From assembly GCF_030323865.1 (NCBI RefSeq), contig NZ_CP066362.1, forward strand, positions 3,534,001 to 3,598,000: 64,000 bases of DNA, given 5' to 3'. Positions 52,098 through 60,381 of the stretch are shown piece by piece. The notes under the pieces were generated by a model. The model had not been told where the DNA came from, did no database searches, and worked only from the letters and a program-made list of their open reading frames with translations. The stretch's first letter is position 1, and each line of letters begins with the position of its first letter. Origin of the DNA: Pseudarthrobacter defluvii. GTDB lineage: Bacteria; Actinomycetota; Actinomycetes; Actinomycetales; Micrococcaceae. Position numbers and translations under genes: made by a program.

Positions 52098-52193
52098 CCT
52101 TTTTCCTAATTATCTTGAAGATTCCGCCGCGGCGCGGCAAAAACGGGCCTAAAGACACGAGCGGAACAGCTCCCGCTGCCCCATACTGTCGCC

Positions 52194-52676
52194 ATGGACG
52201 AGACTGCCGCCAGTGAGCGCACTGCGCGAAGACCGGACAGGGTCCTGCTCGCATTGGTGGGCGTGGTGGTGGTGCTGGTGGTGGTGGCGCTGGCCGTGGT
52301 CTTCACCCGCGGCGAGCCTGCCGCGCTTGATGAGGCAAGCCCGGCCGGTGTGGTCCAGAGATACAGCAAAGCACTGATCGACGGCGACGCCGCCACGGCT
52401 GCCTCGTACCTCACCGAGAATGCAAAGAGCCGGTGCCGGGGTACCTACGTCAGCGAGCCGGCACCGGCCCGCGTCGTCCTGGTTTCGACGACGGAACGCA
52501 CCGATTCAGCCACAGTGCGGGTTTCGATTGTCAGGTCGTCCCAGGGCGGACCCTTTGGCCCCTCTGAGTATGAAGTGGAGGACGCGTTCTCACTCCTCAG
52601 GGTGAACGGGAAATGGCTGATCGACCAGCCGCCGTACCCACTGGTGGACTGCACCGTTGCGCCGGTGAAGCAATGA
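52194..52676 (+). CDS. Membrane-anchored NTF2-like protein
   Basis: A 160-residue protein with a basic N-terminus, one membrane helix (VLLALVGVVVVLVVVALAVV) and an exported domain with AGVVQRYSKALIDGDAATAA. The latter resembles lumazine-binding/NTF2-like domains, ending EVEDAFSLLRVNGKWLIDQ. The stop overlaps the start of the next gene (ATGA). Role unknown; it is probably co-expressed with that polytopic membrane protein. Confidence 0.8.
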   Translation: MDETAASERTARRPDRVLLALVGVVVVLVVVALAVVFTRGEPAALDEASPAGVVQRYSKALIDGDAATAASYLTENAKSRCRGTYVSEPAPARVVLVSTTERTDSATVRVSIVRSSQGGPFGPSEYEVEDAFSLLRVNGKWLIDQPPYPLVDCTVAPVKQ

Positions 52677-54418
52677 CGGCGCCGGCAGCACCGACGGTCC
52701 CCGCCCCGGCGGGCGGTCTGGCAACCCTCCGCCGGCTGATCCTCTACGTCCTGCTGTTCGCCCTGGTGGTCATCACGGCGTCAGGTGTAAGCGGGCTGCT
52801 GGAGCGCCTTTTCCGTACAGCGACCACCTTGGTTTCCGGGGACGTGACCGGACTGGCCCTGTCCCTGGCCTTCACCCTGATCGGCGGCCCGCTGGCACTG
52901 CTGCTGTGGTGGTTTGTGTGGCGGCGGCTCGACGACGAAGCCGAGCGGCGGGCGCCCGGCTGGGGCCTCTACCTGACCGGCATGTACGCCGTCTCGCTCA
53001 TCATCGCCAGCACGTCGCTGCTGGATCTTGCCACGTCCTTCATTGGCACCCAGGAGAGCCAATGGCCGTCCCCACTGGCCAACGGACTTGTCTGGAGCGC
53101 CATCTGGTGGTGGCACCGGTGGATGTGGAAGCACCCAGTCAAGGCATCGCGCCACCTCGAGGACGTGCGCGCCGTCGTCGGCTCGGTCTTTGGGCTGCTG
53201 CTGGGCACCGGTGCCGCGATCGCTGCGCTCAGCGCACTGCTGGACGTCGCGATCCGCGGCTTCACGGCAACCGCCGCCTTTGAGCCCTGGTGGTTTGACG
53301 TACTCCGGTCCCTGGTCTGGGCAGCTGGCGGCGCGCTGGTGTGGTGGTGGCATTGGTTCCGGGAGGGCGGACGGCGCTTCCAGACCGGCCTGGTGGACGT
53401 CGCCATCATTGGCGTGGGCATCTTCCTGGCCGGTATCACCGCCCTTGGCGGGCTGGGCGTCATCCTGTTCGTCCTCCTGCGGCTGGCGTTCGACCGCAGC
53501 GATCCCATGGACAACTTGCTTGAACCACTCGCCCCGGCCATCGCCGCTGCCGCCATCGGGGCGCTGGTGTGGCGCTACCACCGCAGCACGTCCGTGCACC
53601 GCTCCACCAGGACCCGGCGGGCCAGCCTCCTGGTGACGTCCGCGGTGGCGCTTGCCGCTGCGGCGTCGGGCATTGGCGTGGTGGTCAACGCGCTGCTGGC
53701 TGCAGCCGTATCGCCCTTGGCGGGCGGGGCAACCCGGACCCTGCTCCTGGGCGGCATCAGCTCCCTCGCGGTGGGTGCACCGGTGTGGTGGCTGGCGTGG
53801 AAGCCCCGGCATCAGCCGCGGAGCGCGGACGAGATTCCGCCCGGCCGGCGCGTGTACCTGGTGGCGTTCTTTGGCGTCAGCGCCGTGGTCGCTCTCATTA
53901 CGCTGCTGGTGATTGGCTACCGGCTCTTCGAATACCTGCTGGGCGAGGTCACCGGCGGCAGCGTCCTGGACCGCATCCGGGCGCCCCTGGGCCTCCTGGT
54001 GGCTGCCGGGCTCGTGGCGGGCTACCACTTCGCGCTGTGGCGCCGTGACCGCACCCTTCTTGCCGCGGCGGCCCCTGCACACAAGCGGGTGATCGAGCGG
54101 GTCACCCTGGTCAGCGGCTACCGCCCTGATGCGTTGGACCCGGAGGCCCTGGCGCGCGGCATCGCTGACGCTACCGGGGCGAAGGTGACCACGTGGCTGA
54201 GGGCGGACGACGGCGGCGCCGGGCTTCCGCCGTCGTCCGAGCTTTCGCCAGCGGCTGGGGACGTCCTCCGGCAGGTCGTGGCGGCACTGCAGGCCACTGC
54301 CGGGCAGCAGGTCCTGGTGATCGCGGGGCCTGGAACCCGGTTGGAGGTTGTCCCGCTGATGGCTCCCGGCGCTGCGGTTCCTGCCGGCCCTGCGCCCGGC
54401 CGGGTCCTACGGCCCTAG
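52673..54418 (+). CDS. Polytopic membrane protein (DUF5671-like)
   Basis: A 581-residue protein with many hydrophobic segments from residue 20 onward, recurring in three similar blocks (each with a W-x-W-x-W motif such as SAIWWWHRWMWKHP and GGALVWWWHWFREGG). This fits DUF5671-type repeats. The C-terminal 100 residues are soluble. ATG 52673 overlaps the preceding stop. A copy of the recurrent palindrome (54204-54239) lies in frame within the soluble tail. Its function is unknown. Confidence 0.8.
   Translation: MTAPAAPTVPAPAGGLATLRRLILYVLLFALVVITASGVSGLLERLFRTATTLVSGDVTGLALSLAFTLIGGPLALLLWWFVWRRLDDEAERRAPGWGLYLTGMYAVSLIIASTSLLDLATSFIGTQESQWPSPLANGLVWSAIWWWHRWMWKHPVKASRHLEDVRAVVGSVFGLLLGTGAAIAALSALLDVAIRGFTATAAFEPWWFDVLRSLVWAAGGALVWWWHWFREGGRRFQTGLVDVAIIGVGIFLAGITALGGLGVILFVLLRLAFDRSDPMDNLLEPLAPAIAAAAIGALVWRYHRSTSVHRSTRTRRASLLVTSAVALAAAASGIGVVVNALLAAAVSPLAGGATRTLLLGGISSLAVGAPVWWLAWKPRHQPRSADEIPPGRRVYLVAFFGVSAVVALITLLVIGYRLFEYLLGEVTGGSVLDRIRAPLGLLVAAGLVAGYHFALWRRDRTLLAAAAPAHKRVIERVTLVSGYRPDALDPEALARGIADATGAKVTTWLRADDGGAGLPPSSELSPAAGDVLRQVVAALQATAGQQVLVIAGPGTRLEVVPLMAPGAAVPAGPAPGRVLRP
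54204..54239. repeat. Recurrent palindrome copy D, inside a coding sequence
   Basis: CGGACGACGGCGG and CCGCCGTCGTCCG form a perfect 13-bp stem with a ten-base loop. It is read in frame and encodes RADDGGAGLPPSS in the tail of the polytopic membrane protein. The same core makes intergenic hairpins at 9033, 24652 and 61359. Confidence 0.8.
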
Positions 54419-54469
54419 CTACCTTGGGGAGCCGGAGCCTAGCGTTGGTGCAGGCAAAGGAGGCCGGCG

Positions 54470-55930
54470 ATGGCTGCTCGTGGAGCCGCGAAGCGTGGCG
54501 GTGCTGCCGCAGGAGGAAGCAGCAGGCGCCGGCTCGGCTGCATGGCGGCCGTCCTGCTGGTTTTGGCCGGATGCTCCTCCGGCGGCGGCGCGCCAACCGG
54601 CAGTCCTTCCGGCAGCCTGGCTCCTGCACCTGAGACGTCCTCGCCGCCGTCAGGAACAGCGCCGGCGGGGCCGTCCAAGGCATTTTCCGACGCGGAACTC
54701 ACAGCCATCATCAACGGAGTGGGCAAGAGCCGGAACCTGCCCTTTCCCGCAGCCCAGGATTCCACCCGCCTGCGCAGCGGCGCGGTGAGCGGATCGTTTC
54801 CCTCAACGACGATGGAGTCGACGCCCAGCGAGTGCATTGCCTTCGTTCCGCAGGACCCCTTTAAACGATGGGCAGACAAGGACATCAACTTCGCTGAGGG
54901 CGGCATGCCGCCGGCCGGCGGTCAGTCGGGGCCAACCACCACCATCACGGTGGTCCTGAGGAGCGCGGAAAAGGATGCCATCAGCAAGGCCGACTTCGGC
55001 TATACGGACGACCTGGTGTCCCGCTGCGGCCGGTTCGACCTGACATACACAGAGTCCGGGCGCGCCTCCACGTCGGCAATCCGGCTGCTGGCCGCTCCCC
55101 CAATAGGGGAAAAGCAGCACGCTTTCACGCAGGTTTCCAAGCCGAAAGGCCAGGGGGACTTCGGCTCCGTGGGACTGCGCGTCCTTCGGGGCACCTTGTC
55201 CATTACGCTCAACCTCGCAGTCGCAAACCTCAACTCGGAGGCCGACGCCAAGCCCGCGCTGGACGCCATGGCCGGCCTTGCCAGGGAGCTCATTGACCAG
55301 GCCGCAATAGGCCCCCCGTCGGCACCTCCGCCGGCACCAAACTCAATGACGCCTGACCAGATGGTGGCGCTGCTCAAAGGCATGACGGGCCCCGGCGGGG
55401 AACCGGTGAGCCTGCCGCAGGCGACGATAATCGGCCCACCTCCCGGCTTTACCCCAGGCGCATCAGTTCCCTCGTCCGATTCCCCCTGCACCTTTGATGA
55501 CGAGTCCTACACCGCCGCCCTGGCCGGCTCCGTCTATGGCCAGGGCCAGATCCAGGGCGCCAGCAAGATGGACTACACCGACTTCACCGTAATCAACATG
55601 CCATCATCTTTGGCTCCGCCTTATCCGTTCGACTCCCGGGCAGAGCATATTCGAGGCTGCACCAGCATCCAGGAGAAAACATTCGGTGGCGGCAGCCGGG
55701 ACTGGTCCTCTGTTGCCGCACTCACCAGCACCATCACCGCCGACTCAACCTATGCCGTCGCATTTCAGCTGGCCGACGGAACGGGTGCATGGTCTGTCCG
55801 CAGTGGAGCACGCAGGGGGACGTTGTCCATTGAGGCAAGCAGCCAGACAACTTCGCAGTCCGAGGCACAGGCCAAGGCCGATGCCTTCGCATCCTTCTTC
55901 GACGCCGTTTTCTCACGTGCGGGAAAGTGA
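54470..55930 (+). CDS. Putative lipoprotein
   Basis: A 486-residue exported protein. A basic, Gly-rich N-terminus (23 residues) precedes a signal helix ending in the lipobox MAAVLLVLAGCSSGGG. A Pro/Ser-rich linker follows, then two domains separated by a Pro-rich hinge near residue 285 (PPSAPPPAPNSMTPDQM). Four cysteines in the mature part could pair. AAAGGAGG precedes the ATG. No family is recognised; a substrate-binding or sensor role cannot be argued from sequence. Confidence 0.8.
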   Translation: MAARGAAKRGGAAAGGSSRRRLGCMAAVLLVLAGCSSGGGAPTGSPSGSLAPAPETSSPPSGTAPAGPSKAFSDAELTAIINGVGKSRNLPFPAAQDSTRLRSGAVSGSFPSTTMESTPSECIAFVPQDPFKRWADKDINFAEGGMPPAGGQSGPTTTITVVLRSAEKDAISKADFGYTDDLVSRCGRFDLTYTESGRASTSAIRLLAAPPIGEKQHAFTQVSKPKGQGDFGSVGLRVLRGTLSITLNLAVANLNSEADAKPALDAMAGLARELIDQAAIGPPSAPPPAPNSMTPDQMVALLKGMTGPGGEPVSLPQATIIGPPPGFTPGASVPSSDSPCTFDDESYTAALAGSVYGQGQIQGASKMDYTDFTVINMPSSLAPPYPFDSRAEHIRGCTSIQEKTFGGGSRDWSSVAALTSTITADSTYAVAFQLADGTGAWSVRSGARRGTLSIEASSQTTSQSEAQAKADAFASFFDAVFSRAGK

Positions 55931-56069
55931 GCGGGCTGGGGCTCCTTGCCCGGGGAGATTGCATCCTTCCTCAAGATTTGCGCAGTTTATCCCGCTGGTG
56001 GATTAACCCTCTTCCCATGGCATTCAGCGCTGCCTAGGGTTGGCACACATGCTTTGCCAAGGGGGACAA

Positions 56070-56234
56070 ATGAAAAGCACAGTTGAAAGTCCTACGGACG
56101 CCGCAAACCGCGACGCGCAGCAGGTTGCCGCGCCGGAATCACTGGATGTACAGCACAAAGTGGCGGACTGGACGTCCGACTGCCTGCTCACCATGCGCAG
56201 CCCGATCCGCTTCACCCGGGCCGACTGGCCCTAA
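56070..56234 (+). CDS. Small 54-residue protein
   Basis: A short frame with a clear ribosome binding site (AAGGGGGACAA before ATG 56070). The product is hydrophilic at the N-terminus (MKSTVESPTDAANRDAQQ) and ends with a Trp/Arg-rich segment, CLLTMRSPIRFTRADWP. There is one cysteine and no membrane helix. No family is recognised. It could be a small regulatory protein or a peptide precursor; neither is shown. It is convergent with the SRAP gene. Confidence 0.55.
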   Translation: MKSTVESPTDAANRDAQQVAAPESLDVQHKVADWTSDCLLTMRSPIRFTRADWP

Positions 56235-56271
56235 GCAGCAGTTGACTGGCTCCGGGTCCGCGACAGCGTCG

Positions 56272-56976
56272 TCACTCAGCAGGCTCGATCAGTTCCGGCC
56301 CGTCATTCCGCACGCTGTTCACCTTGGTGCTCACTACGCGCGGCACCAGGACAGGTTCAGGAAGCGAGTCCAGCAGGTGCTGGATATCGTTCTTGTCCGT
56401 CAGGTCCGGGTCCAGCCACTCAGCGAAACGGTCGCGGGGGATGATCACCGGGGACCTGTCGTGGACATGGCCCAAGGCGTCCTGGGCGGTGGTGGTCAGG
56501 ACAGTGCAGCTCAGGAGCCACCGGCCCGGGTCATCCTCCGGCACTGAAGGATCGGCCCACCATTCGTACAGGCCGGCAAAGCCGAGCATCGGCTCCTTCT
56601 CGGAGTAAAGGTAGTTGGGGATCTTCTTGCCGTCTTCCGTCTTCTGCCACTCGTAGTAGCCGTCGGCAGGAAGAATGGCGCGTCTTTTCACAGCTGCCTT
56701 GCGGAATGCCGGCTTCTCCAGGATGCTCTCGCTGCGGGCATTGATCAGCTTGTTGCCGATCTTGATGTCCTTGGCCCAGGACGGGACCAGGCCCCAGTGG
56801 GCCACCAGCAGGTGCCGTTCCATGCTGCCTTCGTCCAGCCGCTCAGCCACGATCGGCACCGGCTCCGTTGGGGCCACGTTCCAGCTTGGCGGGGGCGGAG
56901 TGCCTTCCACTTCTTGGGCGTCAAAGTAACTCAGAAGGTCACCAGTGGCCTTGGACATCACGTATCTGCCGCACAT
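56272..56976 (-). CDS. SOS response-associated peptidase (SRAP, YedK/HMCES family)
   Basis: A 234-residue SRAP protein that forms a covalent crosslink with abasic sites in single-stranded DNA. Catalytic Cys2 is exposed after removal of Met1 in MCGRYVMSK. Other conserved sites are WNVAPTEPVPIV, NARSESILEKPAF, ADGYYEWQKTE and GHVHDRSPVII, with the catalytic Glu and His. It stands alone. Confidence 0.95.
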   Translation of the reverse strand: MCGRYVMSKATGDLLSYFDAQEVEGTPPPPSWNVAPTEPVPIVAERLDEGSMERHLLVAHWGLVPSWAKDIKIGNKLINARSESILEKPAFRKAAVKRRAILPADGYYEWQKTEDGKKIPNYLYSEKEPMLGFAGLYEWWADPSVPEDDPGRWLLSCTVLTTTAQDALGHVHDRSPVIIPRDRFAEWLDPDLTDKNDIQHLLDSLPEPVLVPRVVSTKVNSVRNDGPELIEPAE

Positions 56977-57155
56977 GCAGTAATTCTCCCCAATTCAGGT
57001 TGGCCTGCAGTTGACCGGGCATGTGACGGGACGGGCCACCTGGACCACCGGTATGACTCCTCAGAGCCATGCGCCCAACACGGCCAGCGCACTGGTCCAG
57101 GTCGTTACCCGCCGTTTCAGGCCCGCCCGCTTGAGCCGGCTTTAGGCGCCGTGGT

Positions 57156-57404
57156 TCAACTCGATGCGTCCCGCTCGATTTCCTCAGCCAGGTCGTCCAC
57201 TTCTTCGGGACGGGCATCGATGCCTGCTTCCTCGAAGCGTTCTTCCAGGACGTGACTTACGTCGTCCTGGACCTGGCCCAGCTGGATGTCGTGGCGGACA
57301 TCCTCGGCAATGGTTTCAGGCGTTGCTTCGGGATCCGCTCCGGCCACGAGCTCGTCATTGCCGTCAAAGGGGTCGTTGGCGCCGCCGTCTCCGGTATCAG
57401 TCAT
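57156..57404 (-). CDS. Small acidic hypothetical protein
   Basis: An 82-residue, very acidic protein with MTDTGDGGANDPFDGNDELV at the start and a helical second half (SHVLEERFEEAGIDARPEEV). It has no cysteine and no membrane segment. Family not recognised, although similar small acidic proteins are frequent in the group. It lies downstream of the GHKL ATPase gene on the same strand. Confidence 0.65.
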   Translation of the reverse strand: MTDTGDGGANDPFDGNDELVAGADPEATPETIAEDVRHDIQLGQVQDDVSHVLEERFEEAGIDARPEEVDDLAEEIERDASS

Positions 57405-57475
57405 ACCCCATCGTTACCCTTCCCGGTCGGGCAGTAAACGCCCCGCACTCATTGATGCGCCGGTCCCGCCCCGCC

Positions 57476-57679
57476 TCAGTTCAGGAAGGTGCGGTGTATT
57501 TCGCTGCCGTAGCGGCCGATGATTGCGCGTTTGGCGTTCCTGAAAGCTTCGAGGTCCCCGGCATGGCCATGCTGCTCAACGCTGCGCCTTGCCAGCTCGT
57601 CCGAAATCACGTCAAGAAAGAGTTCTGCGAGCAACAAACGGGCGGAGTCGCGGAAGCGGCCCCGCCCGTCGACATAAAG
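57476..57679 (-). pseudogene. C-terminal extension of the GHKL ATPase frame beyond an amber codon
   Basis: After the TAG at 57682-57680 the same frame stays open for 67 codons to a TGA at 57478-57476. It reads LYVDGRGRFRDSARLLLAEL, then LDVISDELARRSVEQHG, and ends EIHRTFLN. This has the composition of a real helical domain and no frame-internal start signal. It is either a part lost by a nonsense mutation, a readthrough product, or the effect of a sequence error. Confidence 0.6.
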
Positions 57680-59416
57680 CTAGACGGTGGGGGCTGCGGT
57701 ATTGATGATGACTTTTCGCTCCACTTCGCTGTACACGGCACGGTCCGTGCTGTTGTGCAGGCTGCGGAAGTCGTAGCCCGTAAAAAGGTCCACGCCGTGG
57801 TCTCTGCTCGGATGGCGGACCTGGCGGTGCGGTCCCGGCGGCCTTCCGGGGGCGGCGACGGCTTGGTGCGGAGGTTGGTTTGCGCTGCGGTGTGAGGCGT
57901 GCTCGGCGATGACCACTTCGCACAGCGCCCAGTAGTCTCCGGCACGGGCGGTGATTTCCCCGTGGTCTCCAGCCTTGTCCCCCGTTGCCGTCCATTCGAG
58001 CCGAAGGGTTTCCGCCAAGGTGCCGACTGGAACCGGTGCAGGCAGCGGGTCAAGGTGGATCGAGGGCGGAAGGTCCAGTTCGAAAGCCAAAGTTTCGCCA
58101 ACGGGCAGCTGGTGTGGATCCAGCAGCAGGGCAACGTGGAACGGATGCACCGGCGGCCGGTAATAGAAGGGCGTTGTGAACCGCAGTGCCGCCGGTAATG
58201 GTGACTCTGGCGGCTGCGCGCCGTCCCCGTTCCGGACACCAGGTGCCGTCTCCAGGCCCAGGTCCAGGATGGCGGCCTCGCTCATGTGCTGAAGCAGGTG
58301 CTCGATCATCTCGGCGGTTCGCCCGGATGTAGTGGCCCGTTCCAGGTGAGTGAGTTTTTCCTTCTCTGCCTGGACAGGGGCCGCGATCATCCGGCTCACA
58401 GCCCGCGAGAACGCCGCGACAAACGGGTCCTTGGGGTTCAGGCCTTCACGCTCGTCACTGATGATGGCCCTACCTTTGCCAAGCATTTCGGTCAGCGCGG
58501 GGCAACGCACCGTCCCGAAAAGATACTCGGTGCCCACCTGGTTCTCGTATTCGAACATCTGGCAGTCGAGCACAGCCATGCCGGACTCCACCACCAGGCC
58601 AGCGGTCCGTTCATCGCCCTTCAGTGTCAGTTCGACGTCCTGCGCCCGCTTAAGCGTGACGGTGAACGCGTACTCCGCACCGTCAACGCTGAAGCTGCCC
58701 GGCTCATCCGGGCCCACTAACGTGACAGCCGGCGGTTCCATGAAGCGGACGCTGTGGCTGGCGTAATCCCCGTCACCAGGGTGCCCGTGCACGAACTCCA
58801 CCGTGCGCCGGTCCAGTACGTCCCGCAGGTAGATGTTGTCCGCGAGGAGCTGCAGCAGTGTTGCCTGCTGGGTGATGGTGGCGTGCGGGTTGTCGACAAC
58901 GATGGTGACCCGGGTGCCGTTGGCGCCGTCTGGAAGATCCAGCCGGGCGTAGTCCGCAGCGAACGCTTGGCGGTCCGTACCGTCGTCGTCATAAAGGTAG
59001 CCGCCATTCCGGCCCCGGAAGATGTCGATCCGGGTGAACCGGCCACTTCGAATGGTCTCGATCCAGCCGTGGCCCAGTCCGAAGATGGCCTGTTTGAGCC
59101 CGCGCCCGAAGTAGCCGCGGCCTGATCCCTCCCCGCGGGCCAGCGGGCTGTGGGCGCCGCCGTAGCTGAGGATCCGGCCGGCCTGCTCGAAGGACATGCC
59201 CTCCGCCTGGTCGGTCACCATCAGCACCGCCCCTGAGTGGTGCCGCTGGTAGCCGACTACGATCGTGCCGGTGACGGTGTCGCCGGCTCTCTCCAGCCGC
59301 GCGTAGCTGTCATCGCTGTTGGTGATGAGCTCCACCAGCGCCTTCTCAACCGATGCGAAGCGCCGGGAATCGATCCCGATCACGCGCTGGTCCACTTGGA
59401 TCTGGGCAACCGTCAT
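57680..59416 (-). CDS. GHKL-type ATPase domain protein
   Basis: A 578-residue protein ending at TAG 57682. The N-terminal ATPase fold of the histidine-kinase/gyrase/Hsp90 type shows VEKALVELITNSDDSYARLE (N box), MVTDQAEGMSFEQAG (G1) and GRGYFGRGLKQAIFGLGHG (G2/lid). No kinase dimerisation domain or receiver is present. The middle and C-terminal parts have no recognised domain. ATG 59416 follows GAAGGA. The last residues KVIINTAAPTV run straight into the amber codon and continue in frame (see the extension). Role unknown; MORC-like or DNA-transaction roles are conceivable. Confidence 0.8.
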   Translation of the reverse strand: MTVAQIQVDQRVIGIDSRRFASVEKALVELITNSDDSYARLERAGDTVTGTIVVGYQRHHSGAVLMVTDQAEGMSFEQAGRILSYGGAHSPLARGEGSGRGYFGRGLKQAIFGLGHGWIETIRSGRFTRIDIFRGRNGGYLYDDDGTDRQAFAADYARLDLPDGANGTRVTIVVDNPHATITQQATLLQLLADNIYLRDVLDRRTVEFVHGHPGDGDYASHSVRFMEPPAVTLVGPDEPGSFSVDGAEYAFTVTLKRAQDVELTLKGDERTAGLVVESGMAVLDCQMFEYENQVGTEYLFGTVRCPALTEMLGKGRAIISDEREGLNPKDPFVAAFSRAVSRMIAAPVQAEKEKLTHLERATTSGRTAEMIEHLLQHMSEAAILDLGLETAPGVRNGDGAQPPESPLPAALRFTTPFYYRPPVHPFHVALLLDPHQLPVGETLAFELDLPPSIHLDPLPAPVPVGTLAETLRLEWTATGDKAGDHGEITARAGDYWALCEVVIAEHASHRSANQPPHQAVAAPGRPPGPHRQVRHPSRDHGVDLFTGYDFRSLHNSTDRAVYSEVERKVIINTAAPTV

Positions 59417-59507
59417 GGTGGTTCCTTCGCTCACAACCGAAGCTGATGGTCAACCCAAAGGCGCAACGACGGGCCAACTACGTGGAGCGTAGCAGCAGGC
59501 AGAGAGG

Positions 59508-59915
59508 TCAGGACACCCCCGCAAGAACCCCGTCAATGCGGGCCAGGAGGCCGGGCCAGCCATGACCCATGCCCTCGATGGCGTGGCGGCCCATAGGGGT
59601 GTCCAACTGGAAGCCGGCGTGCTCGAAGTGGATTATGGTGCCGCCGTCCACGGGCTCAAGGCGCCAGGTGATGGTGGTGTCCAGCTGGCCTTCGGAGAAG
59701 TGGAAGCTGATGGACGTGCCGGGGTCAACAGCGAGCACTTCGCACTGCTGCTGGCCCCAGGCGTCCATGTCCATGCTGAAGCGGTGGCCCACCACGGGCG
59801 CGATGTTGCCCGGAGCCCACCAGCGGGCCAGGAGTTCCGGCGTCGTCAGCGCGGCCCAGACAGCGGCAACGGGGTGTGGGTAGCGGCGTTCCAGCCTGAT
59901 GGCGTTCTCAGTCAT
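59508..59915 (-). CDS. SRPBCC (AHSA1-like) domain protein
   Basis: A 135-residue START-fold protein. VAAVWAALTTPELLARWWAP is the diagnostic N-terminal motif. The start overlaps the ArsR stop by four bases, so the two form one operon, as in the pair at 9112-9954. Ligand unknown. Confidence 0.92.
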   Translation of the reverse strand: MTENAIRLERRYPHPVAAVWAALTTPELLARWWAPGNIAPVVGHRFSMDMDAWGQQQCEVLAVDPGTSISFHFSEGQLDTTITWRLEPVDGGTIIHFEHAGFQLDTPMGRHAIEGMGHGWPGLLARIDGVLAGVS

Positions 59916-60226
59916 TTAGGTTTCTCCTCGTCCAAAAGGTCCCCCAGGGCGTCCAGCCGCTGGTTCCAGTACTGCTCGAAGTGCTTTACCCAGCCGCCGA
60001 TCTCGGCGAGCCGGGCAGGCTGGAGGTAGTACACCCTGTTCCTGCCCTGGCGTTCCTCCCGCACCAGGCCGGCTCCCCGGAGCACGGCAAGGTGCTCGGA
60101 CGCGGCCGGACGGCTGAGGTGCAGCAGGCCGGTGAGTTCACCGGCGGTGCGTGACCCCTGCCGCAGTTCGTCCAGGATGACGCGCCGCGCCGGGTTGGAC
60201 ACGGCGGCGAAGACATCGGGAAGCAC
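59912..60226 (-). CDS. ArsR family transcriptional repressor
   Basis: A 104-residue winged-helix repressor. VFAAVSNPARRVILDELRQG leads into LLHLSRPAASEHLAVLRGAG and the wing EERQGRNRVYYL. GTG 60226 is preferred to ATG 60259: a TATACT -10 box stands six bases before the GTG, and a perfect dyad (60239-60256) just upstream would otherwise lie in the coding sequence. The transcript is then leaderless and autorepressed. Confidence 0.88.
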   Translation of the reverse strand: MLPDVFAAVSNPARRVILDELRQGSRTAGELTGLLHLSRPAASEHLAVLRGAGLVREERQGRNRVYYLQPARLAEIGGWVKHFEQYWNQRLDALGDLLDEEKPK

Positions 60227-60232
60227 CAGCCC

Positions 60233-60256
60233 AGTATACGTCGGAAATATCCGACG
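60233..60256 (-). promoter_or_regulatory. ArsR promoter: -10 box and overlapping operator dyad
   Basis: On the minus strand TATACT (60238-60233) is six bases before GTG 60226. Immediately upstream lies CGTCGGA TATT TCCGACG (60256-60239), an inverted repeat with perfect 7-base arms that would cover the -10 to -35 spacer. This is the expected place for an autorepressor. Confidence 0.65.
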
Positions 60257-60381
60257 CATTGATCACGACCAGCAGCCATGTTCCCTCCGTCACGGCCGGA
60301 CTACGCTGGGCCGGAACAGGCGTAGTGTGGAATTGCATGCAAATGCATGAACTTATCCAACGGATCCGAAGGAGATGCCCC

